A DNA stretch of 28,007 bases. Origin: UBA3774 sp045600025 (lineage in GTDB: Bacteria; Bacillota; Clostridia; Lachnospirales; Lachnospiraceae). Shown piece after piece: positions 7,944 through 16,520 of this stretch. How positions within the stretch are numbered: position 1 is the first letter of the stretch; each line of letters begins with the position of its first letter. The notes under the pieces were generated by a model. It did no database searches. It saw nothing but the letters and a program-made list of their open reading frames with translations, and had not been told where the DNA came from. The position numbers were made by a program, and so were the translations under genes. Where the stretch lies: assembly GCA_045600025.1 (NCBI GenBank), contig JAZRXC010000054.1:1-28007 (forward strand). Direction: 5' to 3'.

Positions 7944-10900
7944 CTAATAGTAATCCGGAAACAGCTCATGCATCTGATCTGCAGACAGGGCAAAGAAGTT
8001 CCTCATATATTTCATCATATTTTCTTTTCTGGCAGCGACCGAATTACGCATACTTTTGACGGAGTTCCGCCACGAATCCATACTTGACGGAGCATGCCAG
8101 CGGTTAATGTGCCTTGCCATCTCAGGTTCCAGCTGCGCTGCCATCTCGTCAAATATGTCAAGCGCGTCATCAAAGCCGTGGTTGACCGCTTCGGCCATTC
8201 GGGTAATCAGTTCATTTTTCCAGCCGGCATTTTTCAATAAAGCAGTCGGTATCCACATATTCGTAAGCGAACCGTCCGCCGAAGGAACTCCCGCGCCGGA
8301 AAAATAATCCGCCAGTATGTCAGCGCTCGCATATACGAAACCATAATCCAGGTCATAAAATACAGGTCTTATTTTCACCGACAAATCATCCATCCACCAA
8401 TACTTTTGGTTGAATATATCAATATTGCCACAATAAGTCTGCATGATAATATGGTCAATAAATGCATCCGTATCTACCCATTTACAGAACTGCTCATAGT
8501 TAGATTGAATACTAAGATCAGTATATTGTGCGTAATCATACACAGACAAAATCCTACTGTAGTCCCCCGCAAGCCTGTGATAATTGCGGCGTACTATATT
8601 AGATTGCGAACCATCGATACCGTATCTGGATTCAAAAAAATCTTCGTTCTGATTCTCCTTGAGGTCATATATGCCCCAGTACCTGCCGTTGACATAAAGT
8701 ATAACAAATCTTGATTCGGCATAGTCGGTATTGAAGCGTTTGGCTATCATGCTCGTATAAACATCTGCCATCCTGGCACCATTATAGTTCTGCCCCGCCT
8801 GCCTGATTACGAGCGAGCTGAACTCCTTGATATCGTAATCATCAAAGAAGGGATAGGTGACCGAAGTCTGCCCATAGCCGCTGCGAAGGAATATGCCGAG
8901 CGACTTCTGATCCAAATCCCTTGTTGAATCTCCCGATACGCGAGTTCCGGCAGGAAATGATGTAGCGAGTCTGCCGTCGTCCTCATAATATTCCATATAG
9001 CATGAGCGCTCTATGACTATACCCGTACGTTTGTTAATATTCTGGTAAATGGCATCAAAGTCGGACGGGGCTATTGTCATGCAAAACACCGGCAAAGTGT
9101 GCTTATCTTCAAACAGATACGTCGCCACTACCTTTTCGCTCTTAATAAGTTCGTCAGCGTATGCTCTTGCAGTGAGCGGAGTATTTTTTGATATGGTTAT
9201 CGGCCCCGTATACAGCGTAGAGTTTTCTGTGGGATCCGTGCCGTCTGTAGTGTAATAAATGCGACCTTCGCCTATGATTTCAATTGTGACACTCTCGGTG
9301 TAGAAACCTCCGTCTTTGGAGAATACAGGAGCAGGAGCATATCCCGCTATACCGGTGGGGTTTGCAGTTCCACGGCTACTCGAAGTAAAGAACACTCTGT
9401 CGCCGGAATAATCTTCGGGTGCTCTTCCGCTGGTGACCCCGTAGCGTTGAGCACCTGAATCAAAAAAATCTATTACCCTGCCGCTGCTTGAAGTAATAAG
9501 CAGTTCCTCTCCTGACTGTGATATTCCGAAAGGAGCCATACTTGCAGTTCTCTCTCCTGCTTTTGAAGTAACAGATACAACCTTATAGCTCTTTGGGGAA
9601 ATGGTACCTACCATATTCCAAAGCTTGGGATTATCTAAATCATTGGACAGATAATAGTTTGACAGATCTATCTCATCTTCTGTTCCGTTATATAATTCTA
9701 TCCAGTCAGCGTCACCGCTTCTTGGCGCGGACGATGCACACACTTCAGAAATATACAATGAGTTCGGATCAAATTTTTGAACATTCTGCGCAGTTTCTGT
9801 TCCGTGAGTTGTGTTGGGCATGCCGGGTGTAGACTTGCCGAAATATTTCCACTCTCCGTCCTGAATGCCGTAAGATACATTATCCTGTCGATTAGAATCC
9901 GGAATCTCAATTTTCTGAGAACGCATTGCTGCGAAGTCCGTCAGTATAACGGGCTCGCCTTTGCCTATTGAAAATCCGGTGTGATTCTCATCCTGCAACT
10001 CTGAAGTCATAAACACTATCTTGTATCCGCCTGCCGGAAGAACTTCGTCGGGTAATTGCCATTTGATTGGATTGTTCGGATCATCTGACAGATAATATGA
10101 ATGGAGTGCTACCGGAGAAGCTGAAGAATTCCATAGTTCAACCCACTGGCTTCTGGCTCCGTTCTCATCTATCAGTGAATACTTATTTTTAAGGAGAACT
10201 TCATTTATCTTAACAGGGTCAGACTCAGTCATGGGTTCAAGCGTTAATGTGTGATAATACTTATCCGAGTTAGGCGCGCCCGGAGTAGGTTCGCCGAAAT
10301 ATACTTTATCGCCGTCACTATTGAACCCTACGGACATACCATCGTAAATACCACTCACATCAAATTCCGTAACCACTTTTCCGGCTATAGATAAGTATAT
10401 TGAATCTTCATCCGCGCCAATACTGAAGTTGGTATATAAATCTCCGCTGCCTGTCATATTAACCACGAGATACTTACCAGGCTCAAGTGTAATCTGGGGA
10501 AATGCCCATTTACTGAGCTTTGAGGGATTGTCCGACAGACGGTATGCTGACAGATCGCAAGTCTCATCAGAGGCGTTAAATATCTCAACCCACTGACTGT
10601 TTGCTTCATTTATTATGATACCGGCTTCTGTGAATTCTTCTGAGATTTCATTTGGATCATCACTCATCAAACCCGTATTAGCTTCCCCGGGCGTAGGCGT
10701 CATACAGTACTTATACGTTCCGTCTGTCAGGCAGTAACTGACATCGGTGTGCAGTTCAGGTATATTGAGCTCCTGTATAGTCAAAAGATGCGAATCCATA
10801 AGCACTACCGTCGCTTGCTCTTTTGAAAGATTGAATCCGGTGCAGAGCTCTTCCGGTGCCTTCTGGCCGTCACAGCAATATACTATCAAATATTCCCCGG

Positions 10901-11192
10901 CCTTTAGTGTGACATCGGGAAATTGATAATACACGGTTACTTTGCCCGGATTTCGGAGAACATAACCTTCAAGGTTTATGTCCGCACTTCCGGGATTGTA
11001 TAATTCTATCCAGTCGGGGCTACCCAGCTTATCGTGGATGAGCACATTAGAATTTGAGGTCATAACTTCGCTTATGACCGGCTCGCCTTCTTTTAGCTTT
11101 ACCTTTCCGATATCACTGCAGGCAGGCAGAAACGCAACCAACATGGAGGCCGCCAGCACCGGCAGGAGTATTCTTAGTCTTTTCTTGAACAT
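7944..11192 (-). CDS. Surface lipoprotein with four lamin-tail domains, chitobiase-type domain and CotH kinase domain
   Basis: 1082 residues. A lipoprotein signal peptide ends in the lipobox LPAC (Cys25), so the protein should be anchored on the outer face of the membrane. Four lamin-tail (LTD) repeats follow (about 36-150, 185-305, 320-455, 470-600), recognisable by W(I/V)EL(Y/W)N and YxLS(D/N)(D/N) motifs and by closing TPTPGxPN-like turns. A CHB_HEX_C-type beta domain comes next (about 620-690: IYYTTDGTDPT), then a CotH kinase domain (about 700-1020) with WGIYDLKEN and the metal-site motif DLDYGF. CotH kinases phosphorylate spore coat proteins in Bacillus; here the target is unknown and may be surface exposed. 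AGGAG precedes the ATG by 7 bases. It follows DUF4956 by 15 bases. Confidence 0.92.
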   Translation of the reverse strand: MFKKRLRILLPVLAASMLVAFLPACSDIGKVKLKEGEPVISEVMTSNSNVLIHDKLGSPDWIELYNPGSADINLEGYVLRNPGKVTVYYQFPDVTLKAGEYLIVYCCDGQKAPEELCTGFNLSKEQATVVLMDSHLLTIQELNIPELHTDVSYCLTDGTYKYCMTPTPGEANTGLMSDDPNEISEEFTEAGIIINEANSQWVEIFNASDETCDLSAYRLSDNPSKLSKWAFPQITLEPGKYLVVNMTGSGDLYTNFSIGADEDSIYLSIAGKVVTEFDVSGIYDGMSVGFNSDGDKVYFGEPTPGAPNSDKYYHTLTLEPMTESDPVKINEVLLKNKYSLIDENGARSQWVELWNSSASPVALHSYYLSDDPNNPIKWQLPDEVLPAGGYKIVFMTSELQDENHTGFSIGKGEPVILTDFAAMRSQKIEIPDSNRQDNVSYGIQDGEWKYFGKSTPGMPNTTHGTETAQNVQKFDPNSLYISEVCASSAPRSGDADWIELYNGTEDEIDLSNYYLSNDLDNPKLWNMVGTISPKSYKVVSVTSKAGERTASMAPFGISQSGEELLITSSSGRVIDFFDSGAQRYGVTSGRAPEDYSGDRVFFTSSSRGTANPTGIAGYAPAPVFSKDGGFYTESVTIEIIGEGRIYYTTDGTDPTENSTLYTGPITISKNTPLTARAYADELIKSEKVVATYLFEDKHTLPVFCMTIAPSDFDAIYQNINKRTGIVIERSCYMEYYEDDGRLATSFPAGTRVSGDSTRDLDQKSLGIFLRSGYGQTSVTYPFFDDYDIKEFSSLVIRQAGQNYNGARMADVYTSMIAKRFNTDYAESRFVILYVNGRYWGIYDLKENQNEDFFESRYGIDGSQSNIVRRNYHRLAGDYSRILSVYDYAQYTDLSIQSNYEQFCKWVDTDAFIDHIIMQTYCGNIDIFNQKYWWMDDLSVKIRPVFYDLDYGFVYASADILADYFSGAGVPSADGSLTNMWIPTALLKNAGWKNELITRMAEAVNHGFDDALDIFDEMAAQLEPEMARHINRWHAPSSMDSWRNSVKSMRNSVAARKENMMKYMRNFFALSADQMHELFPDYY

Positions 11193-11207
11193 ATCAGACT
11201 CCTATGA

Positions 11208-11873
11208 TTATCCGAGTGTCTCACCGTTGCGTGCCACAAGGCTGGTAAATGTAACTCCCTCTATCCGCTGGATGCGCTCACAATTAGATGCTTTTGAGTT
11301 CTTCTTGAGCTTCACTTGATATACCATCTCTATGTATTCGTCTGTAACTGTCTCGCTACGTGTACGGCACACGGGGAACAGATGCACAACATTACGGCGA
11401 ACTTCCTCTGCGGCTTTGCCGTTGCAACGGATTATCAGGATATAGCTGTCATCTTCCTTTATCCCTTTATTTACCACAAATGCGACTATTGCAATAACGA
11501 GGGTTCCGAGGATAACCATAAAGTAGTTGCCTGAACCTGCGCCGAGTCCGACTGTTATTGCCCAGAATATGTAAGCCGTGTCTCTCGGATCCTTGATGGC
11601 CGTTCTGAAACGTACTATAGATAATGCGCCGACCATACCAAGCGAGAGCGCTATGCTGTTACCAAGTATGTTCATAACCATAGTGGTTATAAGCGACAGC
11701 ATGATGAGCGTTATGTTGAACTTCTTGCTGTACGCCGCACCATTAAAGGTGTACTTATATACAAGATAAATTACGAAGCCGAGAATAAGCGCAACAAGCA
11801 TGTGCAGGATTGCATGTCTCGGTTCTACGGTTACTGCACTTTCATAAAGTGCGTTGGCAATAAAGTCTTTCAT
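11208..11873 (-). CDS. DUF4956 integral membrane protein
   Basis: 221 residues with about four transmembrane segments (about 20-40, 53-70, 74-90, 108-135) followed by a soluble C-terminal domain of about 80 residues. The central GMVGALSIVRFRTAIKDPRD segment is the hallmark of DUF4956. The family has no proven activity but is often encoded next to VTC-domain polyphosphate polymerases and CotH proteins, exactly as here. A membrane partner or channel for the VTC product is a reasonable inference. AGGAG precedes the ATG by 7 bases, and the gene begins 22 bases after the VTC stop. Confidence 0.9.
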   Translation of the reverse strand: MKDFIANALYESAVTVEPRHAILHMLVALILGFVIYLVYKYTFNGAAYSKKFNITLIMLSLITTMVMNILGNSIALSLGMVGALSIVRFRTAIKDPRDTAYIFWAITVGLGAGSGNYFMVILGTLVIAIVAFVVNKGIKEDDSYILIIRCNGKAAEEVRRNVVHLFPVCRTRSETVTDEYIEMVYQVKLKKNSKASNCERIQRIEGVTFTSLVARNGETLG

Positions 11874-11895
11874 ATATTTTCTCCTGTTTTACAAA

Positions 11896-12615
11896 TCAGA
11901 ATATCGTGTTCTCAAACAGACGTCGTGACAGTGTGTATTTTCCGTATGCTTCTCGGTTTAGCTCATATTTTGCCAGCACATCAGATATGTATGCCGGCAG
12001 GAAATGATTGTATTTTACCTCAAGCAGGGATTCATAGTAATCGGTCGCAGGATACAAAAGCGGCGACTCGCCAAACAGGTTGAACTCTGTTTCATTAGAG
12101 CGTATATCGCTATCCAAAGTGATGCGGATATCATTGAGCGGATGCATAAATGCCAGCCGCTTATAGGAAATAAACACCACCGGGCGCATTCCTCCCATGT
12201 ACACGCCGTTGGATAGCAGCAGGTCTTCCAAACCGTCATACTTGCCGAAGAAGCTGTAATCTCCGCGTAGCATGCGACTTGCATCAGCCCTTGATATAGC
12301 GATGGTATCCTTCCTTTGAGCATCGGCGTGCTTACTCTTAAGCTCCAGCTTGACTTCCTTGTCGCTCGGGGAATATATGCGAAGCCTTAGCTTGGCTCTG
12401 TCTTTATTTCCATCGACTTTATCAAAGAATGATGAGTCATAATAATCGTCAAAATATACGGATCTGATTAGATAGCCTGTGCCGTGATTATGCGGGTCTG
12501 GCACAAGTACAGATGACAGGTCATTGAACAGACCTGTAAATTGAGCAAAACTTATTGGATATTTTTCTTCATGCCTTGATACTGAGGCTTTTGCTTTCTG
12601 AATGTCCTGTGGCAT
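11896..12615 (-). CDS. Polyphosphate polymerase (VTC) domain protein
   Basis: 239 residues. It shows the triphosphate-tunnel pattern of VTC4-type polymerases: RHEEKY (R14, E16, K18), RSVYFD (R51), the basic strand RAKLRLRIY (R73, K75, R77, R79), the acidic/basic strand LELKSK (E91, K93), a further LLEVKYN strand near residue 200 and a C-terminal KYTLSR. In yeast this domain makes polyphosphate from ATP at the vacuole membrane; bacterial stand-alone copies are less studied. No membrane segment is present, so it probably docks on the DUF4956 protein. The ATG at 12615 has GGAG six bases upstream. It heads the operon, with its promoter inside an inverted repeat. Confidence 0.9.
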   Translation of the reverse strand: MPQDIQKAKASVSRHEEKYPISFAQFTGLFNDLSSVLVPDPHNHGTGYLIRSVYFDDYYDSSFFDKVDGNKDRAKLRLRIYSPSDKEVKLELKSKHADAQRKDTIAISRADASRMLRGDYSFFGKYDGLEDLLLSNGVYMGGMRPVVFISYKRLAFMHPLNDIRITLDSDIRSNETEFNLFGESPLLYPATDYYESLLEVKYNHFLPAYISDVLAKYELNREAYGKYTLSRRLFENTIF

Positions 12616-12624
12616 ATTTTTCTC

Positions 12625-12649
12625 CGAGAAATATTATACATTTTTCTCG
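12625..12649 (-). promoter_or_regulatory. Inverted repeat enclosing the -10 box of the VTC operon
   Basis: CGAGAAA (12625-12631) and TTTCTCG (12643-12649) are perfect 7-base arms separated by 11 bases that contain, on the minus strand, a TATAAT -10 box (12633-12638). No good -35 is seen (TTCAGG at 16 bases or TTTCAG at 17). A perfect -10 with a weak -35, framed by a dyad, is what a regulated promoter would look like. Transcription would start near 12626, only about ten bases before the ATG. The regulator is unknown. Confidence 0.55.
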
Positions 12650-12725
12650 AAGAACCTGAAAGACTTTATTTAATAAAACAGTGAGTTATTCCTAAGTCCA
12701 TCTCTGATGTTCGCACATACACTGA

Positions 12726-12754
12726 TTGACCGGAAAATAGATTTGCTGTATATT
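12726..12754 (+). promoter_or_regulatory. Promoter of the membrane-glycan cassette
   Basis: TTGACC (12726-12731) and TATATT (12749-12754) are 17 bases apart on the plus strand. The expected transcription start near 12761 lies downstream of the most upstream ATG of the reading frame (12707), which supports the GTG at 12788 as the true start. Confidence 0.7.
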
Positions 12755-12787
12755 TATTCTATTGTATCTTTAAAGCTTGGAGGCGCT

Positions 12788-14548
12788 GTGCACATTTCCG
12801 AAAAGATAAAATTCACCCTCTCGCAGATCAAGTCCCACCCCGTGTTTTTTATTTCACTGGGTGCACTTCTTGCGCTGGAAATACCGCTTACAAAAATCGG
12901 TTGCGTCTTCGTTGCGCTTCAGTTTTTGTTCTGCCTTTTCTTTGCAGGCAAAGCTGCTGATATCTTTGAACTGAAGCAGAATTGTTCCATTGGAATGCGT
13001 CTTTTTTCGCTGATAACCGCTCTCGGGATTTGTCTTTACGGATATCAAGCATTTATCCCGATGCAGTCAGGATCCGGACTTGGAATACGTGCATCAGATA
13101 TTCTTTTTTATGAATTTGGCATCAGCAGGTACTATGCTGATGTGGCTGTCAGCCTTTTGGTCGCTTTGTGCGCCCTATATTCTGTATATATCCTATGCTG
13201 TGCATTTTTCAAAAAGCTTAAACTTATATTTTCTGAAGGCAAAATCTTGTCTGACTGTAAGCTCTTTGAATTAATTTTGTATCTGATAATATTCTTATGC
13301 ACCTGTGCAGTCGTCACCTACGCATACAGCAACAGCAATGCATTTTTCTGGAAAGATGGTGAGATGATGAGTGATATCATCTACACTTCTGATGGTCCTC
13401 TTATAGTCAGTCAAGGAAATGCTTTGCTAAAATTAGTACACTGGGCAAATGACAGGCATCAATTCATGTTTGCAATATTTGCCGCGCCTTTTACAGGAGC
13501 CGCATATCTCATCAGCAATATTTTTTCCTTCATCCCTCAAGCAAAATATCTGTTTCCTGAATATGCTCAAGTGTTACTGCTTTTAACTGCGAATTTTCTT
13601 CTTGCGAAGACAGCCACTATAACCACTATCCGACGCATATGCTTTATGCTGATAACAACATTTGCATTTTCATACATGCTCTTTTCAGTTATGATTGAGC
13701 AGTATATAGTGGTTTACTTCTGGCTAATGCTTTTTGTATATCAGCTTTCTGAAAAAAAGAGGGCTGATAATTTCGTACTTATCGGTGCTGGCGGAAGCAT
13801 GATTTCAAGCCTTGCTCTCACGCCATGGAGTTCAGAACATCATCCTATAAAGCATTTCGGAAAATGGTTTTCAGATATGTTCAAATCCGGACTTGCCTTT
13901 ATTAGTGCAGCTCTTACAGGCGGACTTTTCAATCTGTGTATGCTAAGTAGCGTTGTCCTTAAAATCGCGTCCGACGGCATTTTTAAAAATAGCAGAATCC
14001 TATCTGAAGCATTTCGCCAATTCACGTTAATGATACAAGGATTCTTTATCGCACCTGCATCTGGAGTCTGGCATTTATATGACGACCTTATGGTGTGGTT
14101 AAATTCCGTTTCTCCGGAACTGGGAAGTGAAATATATTCCACATTTCATGATCAATATGGTTTCATAGAGCATTATTCATGGCAAGTGCTTCCCGGGCCT
14201 GTTTCAATCTGTGGTATCATAATACTTTCGTTAGTATGTATCAGCTTTTTAGTAAACAGACATGACCGCCTCTGCCAAATAGCATTTTACTGGGCAGTTA
14301 TATCAGCAGTATTTTTACTTGTGTTTGAGATGGGTGCGAACGAGAATGGCGGCATTTTATACGCGCTGTATTTCGGTTGGGCGTATCTTGTGTTACTGTT
14401 CAGGCTCATAGTGAAAATCGAAGAAAAGTTCCATTGCAAAGTGCTCGTTCCAATCACGACCGCTGCTTTTGTCATCTGCAGCATTATATATAACATTCCG
14501 GCAATCTATGATATGATAGATTTTGCCGTCACCTACTATCCGATATAA
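12788..14548 (+). CDS. Large polytopic membrane protein, GT-C glycosyltransferase-like
   Basis: About 586 residues with roughly 12-13 hydrophobic segments and a large outward loop containing the acidic run FFWKDGEMMSD and a WANDRHQ motif. I do not recognise a named family. The architecture resembles GT-C glycosyltransferases, which use polyprenyl-phosphate sugars outside the membrane, and the next gene encodes a polyprenyl-phosphate sugar-forming enzyme, which supports that inference. The frame opens at an ATG at 12707, but the promoter lies after it; GTG at 12788 has GGAGG four bases upstream and is preferred. The next gene begins 10 bases after its stop, so they form an operon. Confidence 0.65.
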   Translation: MHISEKIKFTLSQIKSHPVFFISLGALLALEIPLTKIGCVFVALQFLFCLFFAGKAADIFELKQNCSIGMRLFSLITALGICLYGYQAFIPMQSGSGLGIRASDILFYEFGISRYYADVAVSLLVALCALYSVYILCCAFFKKLKLIFSEGKILSDCKLFELILYLIIFLCTCAVVTYAYSNSNAFFWKDGEMMSDIIYTSDGPLIVSQGNALLKLVHWANDRHQFMFAIFAAPFTGAAYLISNIFSFIPQAKYLFPEYAQVLLLLTANFLLAKTATITTIRRICFMLITTFAFSYMLFSVMIEQYIVVYFWLMLFVYQLSEKKRADNFVLIGAGGSMISSLALTPWSSEHHPIKHFGKWFSDMFKSGLAFISAALTGGLFNLCMLSSVVLKIASDGIFKNSRILSEAFRQFTLMIQGFFIAPASGVWHLYDDLMVWLNSVSPELGSEIYSTFHDQYGFIEHYSWQVLPGPVSICGIIILSLVCISFLVNRHDRLCQIAFYWAVISAVFLLVFEMGANENGGILYALYFGWAYLVLLFRLIVKIEEKFHCKVLVPITTAAFVICSIIYNIPAIYDMIDFAVTYYPI

Positions 14549-14558
14549 TGGAGATACT

Positions 14559-15416
14559 ATGCGAAGCTATCTGAAACTTATGCGAATACCGCATTACATC
14601 AAGAATCTGTTGATACTTGCAGCTCCGCTTTGCAGCGGAATGTTTTTCTCTGGTGACATTGCCTTTCACACACTGTTTGGTTTTCTGGCATTTTGCCTCG
14701 TATCTTCTGCAGTATATGTCATAAATGATGTGAATGATGCCAAGCGTGATAGGCTCAACCCTGCGAAAGCCGATAGGCCAATTGCGGCAGGTGCAATTTC
14801 CTCCAAAAACGCTTTAGTGTTTGCCACATGCCTGTTCATTTTTGGTCTGTTTTTAAATACTTTTGCATCGGATCTAACCGGGATTCTTGTTCTCGTTATA
14901 TATATGATTTTAAATATTGCCTACAGTCTCGGCCTTAAGAACATCGCTATTCTTGATGTGGTCATTCTTGTTTCAGGATATGTGATTCGTATCATTTACG
15001 GTTCTGTAATATCCGGTGTCAGTATATCCGGTTGGCTCTATCTTACAGTAATTTCGCTTTCATTTTTCCTGGCTCTCGGAAAGAGACGTGGTGAACAGAA
15101 AAAAAGCGGTGATTCCGCGCGCGATGTGCTGCGCGCATACCCTGCTTCTTTTCTTGACAAAAACATGTATGTGTGTCTTGCACTTGCTGATGTTTTTTAT
15201 GCACTTTGGAGTATGAGCGAAAGTACAGCTGAACTATATGGGACAGAGTATGTTTTTCTCACAGTACCGCTTTTTATTATTATAACTCTTCGCTATAGTT
15301 ACGATATAGAAGGTGACTCTGACGGTGACCCGGTAGAAGTACTGCTTCACGATAAAATATTGGGGCTACTTACACTGATATATATCATCGTTATGGCTAT
15401 GTTGCTTTACCTGTGA
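14559..15416 (+). CDS. UbiA family prenyltransferase, decaprenyl-phosphate phosphoribosyltransferase-like
   Basis: 285 residues with about eight or nine membrane segments. The first aspartate-rich motif reads NDVNDAKRDRLNPAKADRPI (residues 57-76), followed by AAG, the form found in decaprenyl-phosphate 5-phosphoribosyltransferases (mycobacterial Rv3806c) rather than in quinone-pathway UbiA. The second motif is in the YSLGLKNIAILD segment. The enzyme would join phosphoribose to a polyprenyl phosphate, the first step to polyprenyl-linked ribose or arabinose donors. The start at 14559 has GGAG five bases upstream; a longer frame from 14523 overlaps the previous gene and lacks a binding site. The downstream epimerases of the mycobacterial pathway are not in the window. 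Confidence 0.85.
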   Translation: MRSYLKLMRIPHYIKNLLILAAPLCSGMFFSGDIAFHTLFGFLAFCLVSSAVYVINDVNDAKRDRLNPAKADRPIAAGAISSKNALVFATCLFIFGLFLNTFASDLTGILVLVIYMILNIAYSLGLKNIAILDVVILVSGYVIRIIYGSVISGVSISGWLYLTVISLSFFLALGKRRGEQKKSGDSARDVLRAYPASFLDKNMYVCLALADVFYALWSMSESTAELYGTEYVFLTVPLFIIITLRYSYDIEGDSDGDPVEVLLHDKILGLLTLIYIIVMAMLLYL

Positions 15417-15448
15417 TACGCTATTGACATAAATGAGGTGTCTGGTTA

Positions 15449-16483
15449 ATGTCATTAGAAAAAAGAAATGTGAATCTTGATCTAGCAAAGATAATCGCCT
15501 GTTGCGGAGTAGCACTTATACATACTCTGTTTATCAGTGAAACGGCTTATATTTTCTTCAACGGCATGTTGATTGCTTTTTTATATTATTCTGTTCCGTT
15601 TTTTATGATGGCTACAGGTTATACTTTATTTAGCAAAAGTGAGATATCATCTGAATATGTGGCGCACAAGATTGCATCAATTATCAGACTAGCTGCCCTT
15701 TGGACAATTGTATACGAAGTATATCAGACAGTACTCTCAATTATTCTCAATGCGGAATATAATCTTTTAAGTATTCTGGCAAATCTTCCGAATAAATTTC
15801 TTCACGCACTTGCCGGAGAAATACGTAACGATTCTTTTGTTGTTCTCTGGTATCTCGGTGCTTTGATACTCGTTTACGTATTCGCCTACATAATAAAAAA
15901 GCATAATCTAAACCGGGTAATTGTATGGCTGTCAGTATTGCTTATCGGTATAGCTATGCAAATTACATCGTATGCTCTTGGTAAATCTGTTCAGGAGTAT
16001 TTTACATTAACCTTCAGAGTATGGAGTTGGATTCAATATGCACTACTGGGTTCATTCATGCCCGATATTGTCAGAGTTGTTAAATCAAAGCTTCCTTTGT
16101 GGCTTCACGGGTTCCTTACTATAGTTGCGCTTGCAGCATGGCTTTTTTTCTGGAGAATAGTTGCGGAACATGTATTTCATGATTTGTATCCCGAACGATT
16201 CTACGATAGCATTTTCCTGATTACTTTTGTCGCACTTTTCTTCTCGTTTGTACTTAGGCTCTCTCTCGGCAACGGACTTTCGCGCTTTATTGAATATGTT
16301 TGCCCGCTTACTGTCGGGGTGTATTTGATACATTCACCTATAATTCTTGTCTTGACAAGAATTATATATGTTACTTCTTTTTCACGTTTAGCTATTGTTT
16401 ACCTTATAGATCTTGCCTTATCATTCCTGATTATATTCCTTGTCAGCAAACTGAAAATAAGTCGATATCTATTAAAAATATAG
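15449..16483 (+). CDS. Acyltransferase-3 family membrane O-acyltransferase
   Basis: 344 residues with about ten membrane segments. The N-terminus NVNLDLAKIIACCGVALIHT gives the conserved basic/Asp/His pattern of acyltransferase-3 proteins (OafA, WecH, Oat), with the catalytic-type histidine at H25, and the C-terminal segment YLIHSPIILV is also typical. It would transfer an acetyl or similar group to an extracellular sugar. It sits 32 bases downstream of the UbiA-type gene; GAGGTG lies 8 bases before the ATG. It is the last plus-strand gene and converges on the PTS operon. Confidence 0.88.
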   Translation: MSLEKRNVNLDLAKIIACCGVALIHTLFISETAYIFFNGMLIAFLYYSVPFFMMATGYTLFSKSEISSEYVAHKIASIIRLAALWTIVYEVYQTVLSIILNAEYNLLSILANLPNKFLHALAGEIRNDSFVVLWYLGALILVYVFAYIIKKHNLNRVIVWLSVLLIGIAMQITSYALGKSVQEYFTLTFRVWSWIQYALLGSFMPDIVRVVKSKLPLWLHGFLTIVALAAWLFFWRIVAEHVFHDLYPERFYDSIFLITFVALFFSFVLRLSLGNGLSRFIEYVCPLTVGVYLIHSPIILVLTRIIYVTSFSRLAIVYLIDLALSFLIIFLVSKLKISRYLLKI

Positions 16484-16512
16484 CAGGTATTTAATCCTGT
16501 TCGTTTTCTTCT
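16484..16512. terminator. Weak bidirectional terminator between convergent operons
   Basis: CAGG (16484-16487) and CCTG (16496-16499) can form a short 4-base stem. On the plus strand it is followed by TTCGTTTTCTTCTTCTTTT, and on the minus strand by a TATATTTTT run. The stem is short, so this is only a plausible shared terminator. Confidence 0.3.
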
Positions 16513-16520
16513 TCTTTTAT

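Noticed and set aside
12707..12787. Longer start for the GT-C-like protein at ATG 12707
   Set aside because: The promoter (12726-12754) lies downstream of this ATG, and the GTG at 12788 has GGAGG just upstream.
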